From: CAG-177 sp003514385 | GTDB lineage: Bacteria; Bacillota; Clostridia; Oscillospirales; Acutalibacteraceae | Length of the DNA stretch: 64,000 bases | Assembly (NCBI GenBank): GCA_051920445.1 | Contig: JBPPLN010000002.1 | Coordinates: forward strand, 1-64,000 | Direction: 5' to 3' | Part shown: positions 40,156-48,956 of the stretch, piece by piece | Layout of the letters: each line of letters starts with the position of its first letter | Numbering within the stretch: position 1 is the first letter of the stretch | The notes under the pieces: generated by a model | What the model saw: only the letters and a program-made list of their open reading frames with translations | The model's database searches: none | Told to the model about the DNA's origin: nothing | Position numbers and translations under genes: made by a program

Positions 40156-42363
40156 TCAGTCCATCCTTTCCGTCAAAATTCTGCCAGACGGGAGCACCGT
40201 AATTCTGATATTCCCCTGCTCTCCGGTCGCATATGCGTCCGCGCCGAGGGACAGCAATTTTCCCATGACCGCAGACGCTCTGTCGGCATCCGCCGATAGC
40301 ACGGTCAAATTATAGTTTTCCGGGGAAATGCCATGCGGCAGATTCTCCCGCAAAACAAGAATATCCCCTTTTGTATCCGACGCATAAGACGGTCTGAAAA
40401 CAATGACCGCATCAGCGCCGCCCATGCCGAGCACTGCCGTGCTCGTTTTATTCGTTGTTTTATATTTTAATTCTGCGCCGCCGATGTTTATATCCGCGGC
40501 AGGCGCGAGGTTATAATTTTCTGTTTTAAGTATTTCATTGAGGTCGGCATCAGTCTCGCCGGCAAGAATATACTCGGGCGAAAAAGTGTCGATAACATCA
40601 AGTGCGAGTGAACTTTCGCCCTCAGATACGCGCGGGATAAGAAGAAAATCAAGATTATCCGCGCCGACGCTGTCCATTGCGGACTCTATATTTGAGAGGG
40701 CATAGTAGCTGTCCCCTCCGCAGCCGAGCAAAGCGGTTTTGCCGCCGGAGCTGACGACAACAGCCGAGCCGTTGCCGACATCTGCCACGGTTATTACGGT
40801 TGCCGCGCGGGAAAGTGCAGAAGATCCGACGCACACGCCCGCAAAGGTGAGCGTGCATATCAAAACTGCTGCGCGGACGGTATTGCGTCCCAAAAATTTA
40901 TAGATAAGCGCAGCCGCCGTAAGGACGATAAAAATCAAAACGAGCCACAGCGGGAACATAAACGACGAGGCGTTCAAAGACGAATGAGGAACCGCCGCAA
41001 GCGCCTTCGATGAATTGATAAGAAAAGATGCGCACACACCGGACAAATCCGCAAGACCGACCGTTATCACGCGCAAAAATGAAAACTTCGCGGTGAGAGC
41101 GGTAAGCCCCGAGAGGATCATACACGCTGATGCGGGAAGATCGGAAATGAGGTTCGCCGGGATCGCGATAAGCGACACTTTGCCGAGATCGAGTATCATA
41201 ACAGGCAGAGTGAACGCACAGGCGAGCACGGTGCTTCGGACGGAGCCGAAAATAAACTCGCAGACGCGCTTTGCATGTTTATTTCTGACGCGCGCGATAT
41301 ACGGATTCAGCGGGAAATCGATATTGCCGTAGCCGACAATTATTCCGAGAGTCGAGAGGAACGAGAGCCGCAGTCCGAGGCTCATCACGCAATACGGATT
41401 GACAAAGCACAGAATAACAAGCGCGACGCCGAGGGAATTGAGTGAATCTGACTGCTTTGAAAGCAGCGTTCCGAGGAGCATAACGAGCATCATGAAGCCC
41501 GCACGCATGACGGAATATGTGAAGCCCGAGACCGCCATAAAAACTATAACAAACGCCGCCGAAATAATTGCTCCCGCTCTGCGTCTGAGCCTGAAAACAT
41601 CGAAAATTTTCAGAATGAACAGACACCAGATTGAGAGGTGCAGACCCGAAACGGCTATCAGATGCGATATTCCCGCGGACGAGAACGAATCCGAAACGCT
41701 CTTCGGCAAATTTGATTTGTCACCGATCAGAAGCGCCGTTGCAAGCGCCCCGCGTTCGCCGGGGATAAGACGTGAAACCGTATTTTTGATATAAGCGCGC
41801 ATTGCGAGCGGATAATAGCCTATCGGCTTGCGCTCCGGCTGAGATATATTTATATCGCCCTTTGCGTATCCGCCCATAAAAACATTTTCGGACAGATAGT
41901 AGTTTCTCGCGTCGCGGGTCTTGCCGATATCGTAGAGCTGCAAATCGCCCTCGACAGTATCATACGGCTTGAAACCAAGGCGCGATTTTGAAGAAAGGCG
42001 TATGTTCAGCTTATATTCTTCGCCGTCTATCTCGGAAGTTTTAAGCTCTGTATAATATCTTTCGCCGCTCTGCTCCTCGAGCGAGACAACGCTCGCTTTC
42101 ACGGTATGCACGCCGTCGTTGAAACGCTGCGACGCTTCATCAGGAACAAGTGCGGCGGCAAAAGACAAAAGGACTGCAACGACCGCCGTTATACACGCAG
42201 TCGGGATTACAAAGTCACGCCGAACACTCTTGAAGAACAGAGAAAAGATAAAGGCGGCAGCTGCTGCCGAAAGGATAACGACTGCCGCCTTCTGACCGAG
42301 TTCAAAAACAAGAGCCAGCGTAAAGAACATTGTAAAACCGATAACCGTGAACGGACGCACCAT
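40156..42363 (-). CDS. comEC: ComEC/Rec2-family DNA-uptake channel with degenerate MBL domain
   Basis: A 735-residue multi-pass protein. An N-terminal extracellular OB-like DUF4131 segment (about 70-170) is followed by the competence domain with around ten helices, including LLIGDKSNLPKSV and HLIAVSGLHLSI near 220-245. A C-terminal metallo-beta-lactamase-like domain starts near 525. In the canonical family this domain has a HxHxDH metal motif; here that position reads LLIPRVSEGESS, with no His or Asp cluster. Single-strand DNA import may still occur, but nuclease activity of this domain is doubtful. Confidence 0.88.
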   Translation of the reverse strand: MVRPFTVIGFTMFFTLALVFELGQKAAVVILSAAAAAFIFSLFFKSVRRDFVIPTACITAVVAVLLSFAAALVPDEASQRFNDGVHTVKASVVSLEEQSGERYYTELKTSEIDGEEYKLNIRLSSKSRLGFKPYDTVEGDLQLYDIGKTRDARNYYLSENVFMGGYAKGDINISQPERKPIGYYPLAMRAYIKNTVSRLIPGERGALATALLIGDKSNLPKSVSDSFSSAGISHLIAVSGLHLSIWCLFILKIFDVFRLRRRAGAIISAAFVIVFMAVSGFTYSVMRAGFMMLVMLLGTLLSKQSDSLNSLGVALVILCFVNPYCVMSLGLRLSFLSTLGIIVGYGNIDFPLNPYIARVRNKHAKRVCEFIFGSVRSTVLACAFTLPVMILDLGKVSLIAIPANLISDLPASACMILSGLTALTAKFSFLRVITVGLADLSGVCASFLINSSKALAAVPHSSLNASSFMFPLWLVLIFIVLTAAALIYKFLGRNTVRAAVLICTLTFAGVCVGSSALSRAATVITVADVGNGSAVVVSSGGKTALLGCGGDSYYALSNIESAMDSVGADNLDFLLIPRVSEGESSLALDVIDTFSPEYILAGETDADLNEILKTENYNLAPAADINIGGAELKYKTTNKTSTAVLGMGGADAVIVFRPSYASDTKGDILVLRENLPHGISPENYNLTVLSADADRASAVMGKLLSLGADAYATGEQGNIRITVLPSGRILTERMD

Positions 42364-42378
42364 TTCTCAATTCTCCGA

Positions 42379-42918
42379 TTATTTGAAGAAAAGAGGAAGC
42401 TTCTCGAGGAACACGATATCGTCGCGCTCCGCCGCGTCGCCCTCTGCGAGGACTGCCGCCTTGGCGACTATGTTTGCATCGAACTTATCGGCAAGGGCAA
42501 CGACTGCCGCGAGGGATTCGCCGGTGCTGATAACATCGTCAACGATAAGCACTTTCTTGCCGCGAAGCTGATCTCCGTCCTCTCTGCCGAGAAGAAGAGT
42601 CTGCTCTGCATCGGTGGTTATCGAACGCACGCTGACACAGACGGGGTCGGTCATATAGACCTTCGGCTTCTTGCGGGCAACAAAATATTTCTTGCCGCTC
42701 TGTCTGGACATCTCATAGGCAAGCGGGATGCTCTTCGCCTCGGGAGTGAGAATATAATCGAACTCAGGGCACTTCTTGAGCAGCTCTTCCGCCGCTTTAA
42801 CGGTGACTTCGACATCACCGAAAAGGATGAATGCCGCGATATCGAGCTTGTCGCTGACCGGGCAGAGAGGAAGCTCTCTCTTCACGCCTGCGATTTCCAT
42901 TGTATAGGTCTTTGCCAA
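42379..42918 (-). CDS. Phosphoribosyltransferase, adenine/xanthine type
   Basis: A 179-residue type I PRTase with the PRPP loop VLIVDDVISTGES near residue 123. The layout resembles Apt or PurR-like PRTases, so a purine base is the likely substrate, but the specific base is not evident. The start is unusual. An ATG at 42927 directly touches AGGAG and cannot use it. A TTG at 42918 lies nine nt after AGGAG and is the best start; ATG 42900 is another option. Confidence 0.8.
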   Translation of the reverse strand: MAKTYTMEIAGVKRELPLCPVSDKLDIAAFILFGDVEVTVKAAEELLKKCPEFDYILTPEAKSIPLAYEMSRQSGKKYFVARKKPKVYMTDPVCVSVRSITTDAEQTLLLGREDGDQLRGKKVLIVDDVISTGESLAAVVALADKFDANIVAKAAVLAEGDAAERDDIVFLEKLPLFFK

Positions 42919-42955
42919 AATAAACATCTCCTGAATATTAATATGGTCTTTTTTA

Positions 42956-43297
42956 TCAGCCTGCCGGCCAGCCGAAATCTCTGCCGCCGAGCATATGAAA
43001 GTGCAGGTGCTTCACGGTCTGACCCGCACAGTCGCCGCAGTTGTTGACGATTCTGAAGCCGTCCTTGAGATCGAACTGCTTGGCTATCTTCGCCGCCGCC
43101 TCGAATACTTTGGAGACGACCGCGCTATTCTCCGGGGTTATCTCGGCAGCACTCTTTATGTGCTGCTTCGGGATAATGAGAATATGGAACGGAGCCTGCG
43201 GCTCGAGGTCATAGAACGCGAGAACATCGTCGTCCTCATAGACTTTTTTTGAGGGTATCTCGCCCTTGATTATTTTGCAAAAAATACAGTCATCCAT
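42956..43297 (-). CDS. HIT-family (histidine triad) nucleotide-binding protein
   Basis: A 113-residue Hint-type protein: CIFCKIIKGEIP near the start with a zinc-type Cys pair, and the active-site triad HLHFHMLGG near 98. Members hydrolyse nucleoside phosphoramidates such as adenylyl-lysine. I start it at ATG 43297, ten nt after CGGAGG; the longer frame to 43321 lacks a site. It sits downstream of alaS on the same strand. Confidence 0.92.
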   Translation of the reverse strand: MDDCIFCKIIKGEIPSKKVYEDDDVLAFYDLEPQAPFHILIIPKQHIKSAAEITPENSAVVSKVFEAAAKIAKQFDLKDGFRIVNNCGDCAGQTVKHLHFHMLGGRDFGWPAG

Positions 43298-43363
43298 TTT
43301 CAGAAAACCTCCGTATTGCATTGCTTGTTCCGCCGGCCGGGAAAGACCGGCGGAGCTATGATT

Positions 43364-46003
43364 TTATTTTAACATGGCGCTGACGATAGAGTCAACCGCC
43401 GCGAGAGCCTCGTCCGCCTTGGAAGCGTCCTTGGCGCCCGCCATTGCGCTGTCCGGCTTGCCGCCGCCCGAGCCGCCTGCTATCTTTGCGGTCTCGCGGA
43501 CGATATTGCCGGCGTGAGCGCCGAGTTTTATTGCATCGGCGCCGCAGGCGCAGGCGAAGTTCAGAGTGCCCTTTTCTTTGTTGACGCCAGCAAAGACTGC
43601 GACGATATCTGCGCCGTTGTCACGGGCGGTGTCGCACATCGAGCGAAGCTCGCCGGGGTTGGAGACTTCGACCTCAGCGGTGATAAGTCTGACGCCGCCG
43701 ACCTGTCTTGCGCTGTCCATAAGGCTGCCCGCCTTGAGAGCGGATATCTCGCTGCGAAGCTCCGCAAGCTCTCTGTCCTTTGCCTTTACTTCGGCAGCGA
43801 GGGTCGCCGCACGCTTGTCAAGCTCCGCGACATTGCCAAGCTTCATCGCCGCCGCTGCAGACTGCATGATGCGCTCGTCGTTTTCTATATGCTTGAGCAC
43901 TCCGAAACCAGTGACGGCGGTTATACGTCTGATTCCCGCGGCAACTGAGGACTCGGACACGATTTTGAACAGACCGAGCTTTGCGGTATTGTCCGCATGG
44001 GTGCCGCCGCACAGCTCAACGGAGAAATCGCCCGCGCTGACAACGCGCACGACATCGCCGTACTTCTCGCCGAACAGAGCCATTGCGCCGAGCTTCTTCG
44101 CCTCTTCAATGGGCATCTCGCGTGTCTCAACGGGGATGCCCTTGAGGATAACCTCGTTGACCTCGCGCTCTATCGCCTTGAGCTCATCGCCCGAGAGAGC
44201 GGAGAAATGGGTAAAGTCGAAGCGCATCTCCTCGCTGTTGACAAGCTGTCCCGCCTGCTCAACATGGCTGCCGAGGTGCTTTCTCAGAGCCGCCTGGAGC
44301 AGATGAGCCGCAGTGTGGTTGCGGCGGGTCGCCTCGCGCTTTTCAACATCTATCTGAGCGTGGACTTTATCGCCGAGAGCGATGCTGTCGCCGCTTATAA
44401 ATCTTGCAATGTGGAGCACAACGCCGTCGGGAGTCTTGCCGGTGGCGGTAACCTCGAGGGTTGCATTATCGGTCTTGATAACGCCGGTGTCGCCCGCCTG
44501 TCCGCCGCTCTCGCCATAGAACGGGGTCTTGTCGAGCACAACAACCACCTCGGAGTCCGCGGTTGCGAACTCGTCGCGCTCGCCGTTTGTGACTATCGCC
44601 TTTATCTCGGCGTCGCAGGAATAATCGGTATAGCCGACAAACTCGGTGGCGCCGACATCCTTGAACGAAACGTTGCTGTCTTTCCATGCCTGAGCTCCGG
44701 CATCCTTGCGCGCCGCACGCGCCGCCGCTCTGCTCTGAGCATAGAGACGGTCATATTCATCGATATCAACGCTCATGCCGCGCTCTTCGAGCAGCTCTTT
44801 TGTCAGGTCTATCGGGAAGCCGAAAGTATCCTGAAGCTTGAAAGCATCTGCGCCGCTGAGCACCTTGGAATCGCTCTGAGCGATAATATTCTCAAGCAGA
44901 TTGAGACCTGTGTCTATAGTCTTATTGAAGCTCTCCTCCTCAGCTTTGATGACCTTTACAATAAGATCATGCTTCTCGACGAGGTTCGGATAGGCTGTTG
45001 CATTCTCTTTGATAACGGTCTCGCACACTTTGTAGAGGAAAGTGCCGTCGATACCTAAGAGTCTGCCGTGGCGAGCCGCTCTTCTGAGCAGGCGGCGAAG
45101 GACATATCCTCTGCCCTCGTTTGAAGGCATAACGCCGTCGCCGATCATGAAAGTGGTGCTTCTGATATGGTCGGTGATAACACGCAGGGAGACATCCTTT
45201 TTCTCATCCTCGTGATACTTGACGCCCGCTATCTGCATGATGTGCTTCATGATGTTCTGGACGGTGTCGACCTCGAAGAGGTTGTCCACGCCCTGCATGA
45301 TGCAGGCGAGGCGCTCAAGACCCATACCGGTATCGATATTGCAGCTCTTGAGGCGGGTATAGTTATTGTTGCCGTCGTTATCAAACTGGGTGAAAACGAG
45401 GTTCCAGAACTCAACATATCTGTCGCAGTCGCAGCCGACTCCGCAGGTCGGAGAACCGCAGCCGTACTTCTCGCCGCGGTCGAAATAGAGCTCCGAGCAG
45501 GGACCGCAGGGGCCTGCGCCGTGCTCCCAGAAGTTATCCTCTTTGCCGAGGCGAACCATATGGTCGGGCGAAACACCGAGCTCCTTTGTCCAGATGTCAT
45601 ATGCCTCGTCATCGTCCTGATAGACGCTGATATATATTTTATCTGCGGGCATCTCGAGCACCTTCGTGCAGAACTCCCACGCCCAAGCGGTCGCCTCATG
45701 CTTGAAGTAATCGCCGAACGAGAAATTGCCGAGCATCTCGAAGAAAGTGCCGTGGCGCGCGGTGATTCCGACGCGCTCAATATCGGGCGTTCTGATGCAC
45801 TTCTGGCAGGTTGTGACGCGGGTTCTCGGCGGTGTCAGCTCGCCTGTGAAATATTTCTTGAGCGGTGCCATGCCGGCGTTGATGAGAAGCAGGCTCTTAT
45901 CCCCCTGCGGCACAAGCGAAAAGCTCGGCAGACGAAGATGACCCTTGCTCTCGAAAAAGCTCAGATACTTCTCTCTGAGTTCATTGAGTCCCGTCCATTC
46001 CAT
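43364..46003 (-). CDS. alaS: Alanyl-tRNA synthetase
   Basis: Charges tRNA-Ala and edits mischarged Ser or Gly. The 879 residues show the class II core (GHLRLPSFSLVPQ, TRVTTCQKCIRT, motif 2 region RHGTFFEMLGNFSFGDYF). The editing domain has zinc ligands in HTAAHLLQAAL near 563 and CGGTHADNT near 664. The C-terminal C-Ala domain and coiled coil end in a Gly-rich GGSGGGKPD segment. ATG 46003 has AAGGAG nine nt upstream. Controlled by an alanine T-box. Confidence 0.96.
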   Translation of the reverse strand: MEWTGLNELREKYLSFFESKGHLRLPSFSLVPQGDKSLLLINAGMAPLKKYFTGELTPPRTRVTTCQKCIRTPDIERVGITARHGTFFEMLGNFSFGDYFKHEATAWAWEFCTKVLEMPADKIYISVYQDDDEAYDIWTKELGVSPDHMVRLGKEDNFWEHGAGPCGPCSELYFDRGEKYGCGSPTCGVGCDCDRYVEFWNLVFTQFDNDGNNNYTRLKSCNIDTGMGLERLACIMQGVDNLFEVDTVQNIMKHIMQIAGVKYHEDEKKDVSLRVITDHIRSTTFMIGDGVMPSNEGRGYVLRRLLRRAARHGRLLGIDGTFLYKVCETVIKENATAYPNLVEKHDLIVKVIKAEEESFNKTIDTGLNLLENIIAQSDSKVLSGADAFKLQDTFGFPIDLTKELLEERGMSVDIDEYDRLYAQSRAAARAARKDAGAQAWKDSNVSFKDVGATEFVGYTDYSCDAEIKAIVTNGERDEFATADSEVVVVLDKTPFYGESGGQAGDTGVIKTDNATLEVTATGKTPDGVVLHIARFISGDSIALGDKVHAQIDVEKREATRRNHTAAHLLQAALRKHLGSHVEQAGQLVNSEEMRFDFTHFSALSGDELKAIEREVNEVILKGIPVETREMPIEEAKKLGAMALFGEKYGDVVRVVSAGDFSVELCGGTHADNTAKLGLFKIVSESSVAAGIRRITAVTGFGVLKHIENDERIMQSAAAAMKLGNVAELDKRAATLAAEVKAKDRELAELRSEISALKAGSLMDSARQVGGVRLITAEVEVSNPGELRSMCDTARDNGADIVAVFAGVNKEKGTLNFACACGADAIKLGAHAGNIVRETAKIAGGSGGGKPDSAMAGAKDASKADEALAAVDSIVSAMLK

Positions 46004-46019
46004 GATAAACAACTCCTTA

Positions 46020-46255
46020 AAAAATAAAAATAGATGCCGTTCTGCCCGGGACGGCCGAAGCCGCGGTACCACCCGGATTGCACAAAACTGCACCCCTCTG
46101 CTGCCCTTAACGCAGGCTACGCCCGTTCAACGCGGGAGGCTCCGAGCCGGCTGCCGTACTTCCTGACACGGCGCTCCTCACAGCGGCATAATGCCGGCGC
46201 GCCTCTCTGCGAGCGGAATAAACGGCTCTGCTCTTCACAGCCAAAAATATTTACT
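46020..46255 (-). promoter_or_regulatory. T-box riboswitch, alanine specifier, upstream of alaS
   Basis: On the minus strand the T-box GGGTGGTACCGCGG lies at 46061-46074, and a terminator GCCGT/ACGGC with a long T-rich tail at about 46024-46055. The likely specifier is GCC (Ala) at 46149-46151, in GCAGCCGGCTCGGAG, by alignment with the other leaders; the preceding GCA would also be alanine. Confidence 0.92.
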
Positions 46256-46260
46256 CAAAT

Positions 46261-46289
46261 ATTCTACTCTTAATTTTCCCCGATGTCAA
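46261..46289 (-). promoter_or_regulatory. Promoter of the alaS T-box leader
   Basis: On the minus strand TTGACA (46284-46289) and TAGAAT (46261-46266) with a 17-bp spacer. Confidence 0.8.
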
Positions 46290-46390
46290 TGTTTTAGCCG
46301 TAAATCGCGGAGAAAATATCGGGAGCGGCGAATAAGAATACCTGTCCGCGGGAGCTATGTATCTGCGGGCGGGTGTTCTTTATATCACAA

Positions 46391-46425
46391 AAGCGGAGAA
46401 CCCTCTTGAGCTCTCCGCTTTGTTT
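46391..46425 (-). terminator. Terminator after the SGNH-SLH gene
   Basis: AAGCGGAGA and TCTCCGCTT pair perfectly 18 nt beyond the gene's stop. Short T-runs are present on both sides. Confidence 0.65.
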
Positions 46426-46442
46426 ACGTTACTATACTTCTA

Positions 46443-47897
46443 TCAATAATATCGATATCCGGCGAGCTTCTGCGCGGCCTGGGCACGGGTTATAGATCTC
46501 TTGATAATCATAAACTTGTTCTCAAGAGCAAGATTGAACGACATTGAAACGGTCTTTACTACCCTCTTCAGGTTGAAATCGACCTTTGCGGAGAAGCGAA
46601 TCATCGCAAGACCGAAGTCGGCGACGCTTACTTCGCTGTCCGGTTCAAACTTGCCGTCGGACGCTTTGACTATTCCGTTGCTGACAGCCCACACTGCGGC
46701 TTTGAACGCAGGATTCGAGCTGTCGAGATCGGCAAATGAAATGTTCTCGGTATTGACCTCGGGCGAGCCGGCCATGCCGTAAAGAGCCTGAACAAGAGCC
46801 GACTTTGTCAGCGCGGAATCGGGGCTGAACTGCGTCTCGGAAGTGCCCGCCATGTAGCCTTTTCTGTACATAAACTCGATTGCATCGTAATACTCCGAAT
46901 CGGACGCGACATCCTCAAACGGGAAGTTTGCATCGGGCAGAGCGTCAAGGATTCTGTCGGCGATATGTCTGTGACCCGCTGCGGTCGGATGGTATGTGTC
47001 GCAAGTCGTGCCCGTTGTATCGACAAAGATATAGCCGTATTTCTCGGCACCCTCTTTCATCGGCTTGTTCGCTATATCGACGACCATTTGTCCGAGATTG
47101 ATGCTCTGGCTGTCATCCTTGTTCTCCTCGGTGTCTGTCGCTCCGTCGTCGCTCTTGACGCTCGTGTCGAACATTCCGATAACCAGAAGCTGAACATCGG
47201 GATTCAGAGCATATATATCCTCAATGACATGGTTCCAGTTCTCAAAGAAGTTTTCGACCCCGTATTTAAGCGCACGCGGGAGAACTCTGATAAGCTCGGG
47301 CATTGCGTCGGTAATCTTAGCGAGCTCAACTATTTTGTCGAGCTTATCGTTGACTATGCCGTTCTCCTTGAGAAGATCGCGCAGAGCCTTGACATACTTG
47401 CTGCAAGTGCCCTCTTTTTCGAGAATATCGGCGATGACCCATGTGAGATAAGTGCCGAAATCGTTTCCGCCGACACCGAGGGTAATAAGACCCGCCTGTG
47501 AAATTGCGCGGCGATACTCGGGGATCCTCGTTTTCATGACCTCGGGATCATGAGAATCGTGGAAAAGATAATCGTCGCCCGGATAATCGTCCTCGAGCAT
47601 ATAGCGGATATCTATCGTCCTGAATCCGGGGCAGGCCATCGGAACATAATTCACTCCGAGAGCATCGGCAACATACGCGCCGTATGAATTTTCAACGCGC
47701 TTGAACTCAGAATCCACATACACAAGGTCGTTGTGACCGCTGGCGACACTGTCGCCCAGAAGCACATATGTGCCGTAATCATAATACTTCTTTGCGTCTG
47801 CACTCTCGGTGCTGTCCGCGGCGAAGCAGACCACGGAGCCGAAAGCCAGCACACATGTGAGAATCACTGCGACCGCCCTGCTTATAAACCTTTTCAT
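46443..47897 (-). CDS. Secreted SGNH/GDSL hydrolase with S-layer homology repeats
   Basis: A 484-residue exported protein with a signal peptide (cleavage likely after CFA, residue 26). An SGNH esterase domain follows, with LLGDSVASGH (catalytic Ser), LGVGGNDFG, and DTYHPTAAGH (Asp-His). From about 335 there are SLH repeats (FEDVASDSEYYDAIEFM, FSPDSALTKSALVQAL, then SFADLDSSNPAFKAAV and FEPDSEVSVADFGLAM). The third repeat is weak, ending RAQAAQKLAG. SLH repeats tether proteins to pyruvylated wall polymer. The substrate could be an acetylated glycan or lipid. AGGAGGATC precedes the ATG. Confidence 0.88.
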   Translation of the reverse strand: MKRFISRAVAVILTCVLAFGSVVCFAADSTESADAKKYYDYGTYVLLGDSVASGHNDLVYVDSEFKRVENSYGAYVADALGVNYVPMACPGFRTIDIRYMLEDDYPGDDYLFHDSHDPEVMKTRIPEYRRAISQAGLITLGVGGNDFGTYLTWVIADILEKEGTCSKYVKALRDLLKENGIVNDKLDKIVELAKITDAMPELIRVLPRALKYGVENFFENWNHVIEDIYALNPDVQLLVIGMFDTSVKSDDGATDTEENKDDSQSINLGQMVVDIANKPMKEGAEKYGYIFVDTTGTTCDTYHPTAAGHRHIADRILDALPDANFPFEDVASDSEYYDAIEFMYRKGYMAGTSETQFSPDSALTKSALVQALYGMAGSPEVNTENISFADLDSSNPAFKAAVWAVSNGIVKASDGKFEPDSEVSVADFGLAMIRFSAKVDFNLKRVVKTVSMSFNLALENKFMIIKRSITRAQAAQKLAGYRYY

Positions 47898-48071
47898 TTT
47901 GATCCTCCTATCAAAATAGATAAAGCCGCACAGCCAAGACAACTGTACAGCTTTAAAGTAGCACAGATTTTTTTGAAAATCAATGCCTGAGGGCAAAAAA
48001 AGTAAATTATCCTAAATCAGTAGGCATTGTTTTTAAAAAGTGCGGTCATCCGCCAAATTTACAGGGCTTAT

Positions 48072-48833
48072 TCATCGGCTTATTCCGATTATATGTTTCT
48101 CCGCTTCGACGCTGAGCGGCGTATAAGCGTTTATCTCTTTCGTTTGCAGGTCAACGACAACGACCGCCTTATCTGCGCCGAGAAACATCTTCCCGTCGCT
48201 TACGAGCATATTAAAGACGAGCGGGAAATCGCAGTCGAACTCTGTTTTTAGCATATCTCCGTTTTCGGATATTTCGAGCAAGACCGATTTTGGATTTTTT
48301 CCGACGTGATCGGAAAGAAGAATATACGCCCGCTCGTCTGTCACATACCGCGCTTTAAAGCCCAAATTTTCATCGCTGAATATTTTATGATACTTGCAGC
48401 CGCGGTCAAAGGAATAAACAGTTGTGCTCGCCAAACCGAGATGGCTCAATGAATCAACGGCATAGATCTTGCCGCCCGCCTCAAAGACATCGCAGAAATT
48501 GCCGTTTATCTCCCCTCCCGGCGTTTTGAGCGCGCCTCCGAACTCGCCGTAGTCGCGGGACACGAAAGTGCCGGCAGAAGTCTCAAGCATGCATTCGTCG
48601 CTGTCAATGGGCGCATCTTCATCCGGAACAATTGCCTCTTCAAGACGGCAGATAATTTCGCCGTCCTTTTCCGCGACCTTTACAAATTCCGGGAAGAAAT
48701 CATATCCCTCGGCGTAGAAATCCGGTCTGTATGTTTTGAGGAAATTTTTGGCATAGTATCCGCCGCAGATGTGTGGGTCGGTCCGGCGCAGTTCATCGAG
48801 CTTCTGCCACTGATTTTTGGTATTTTCGTTCAT
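48072..48833 (-). CDS. Unrecognised soluble protein, beta-rich
   Basis: A 253-residue protein without signal or membrane helix. The first 40 residues look helical (NQWQKLDELRRTD), and the rest alternates short strands with turns (GGKIYAVDSLSHLG, SVLLEISENGDML, DGKMFLGADKAVVVVD), a pattern like a beta-propeller of a few blades. I recognise no family or catalytic motif. Start ATG 48833 lies eight nt after AGAGG. It is flanked by gaps and appears to be its own unit. Confidence 0.65.
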   Translation of the reverse strand: MNENTKNQWQKLDELRRTDPHICGGYYAKNFLKTYRPDFYAEGYDFFPEFVKVAEKDGEIICRLEEAIVPDEDAPIDSDECMLETSAGTFVSRDYGEFGGALKTPGGEINGNFCDVFEAGGKIYAVDSLSHLGLASTTVYSFDRGCKYHKIFSDENLGFKARYVTDERAYILLSDHVGKNPKSVLLEISENGDMLKTEFDCDFPLVFNMLVSDGKMFLGADKAVVVVDLQTKEINAYTPLSVEAEKHIIGISR

Positions 48834-48909
48834 CGTTGACACCTCTGAAAGATATTACTGTTCTACGATATAATAATATCACAATGTGTGTACGATAAAA
48901 CGGACAGGT

Positions 48910-48947
48910 AATTAAAATTCGCCGCTTGAAACAGAAAGGCAAACGGC
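48910..48947 (-). terminator. Terminator after the RlmD-type methyltransferase gene
   Basis: GCCGTTTG and CAAGCGGC pair with one mismatch on the minus strand, followed by GAATTTTAATT. Confidence 0.5.
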
Positions 48948-48956
48948 GGATTATCT

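Noticed and set aside
43325..43362. Terminator between alaS and the HIT gene
   Set aside because: A TCCGCCGG/CCGGCGGA hairpin exists, but no T-run follows on the minus strand, so termination is not supported.
43997..45058. 353-codon plus-strand frame inside alaS
   Set aside because: Antisense shadow of a fully supported alaS; no ribosome site and no recognisable family.
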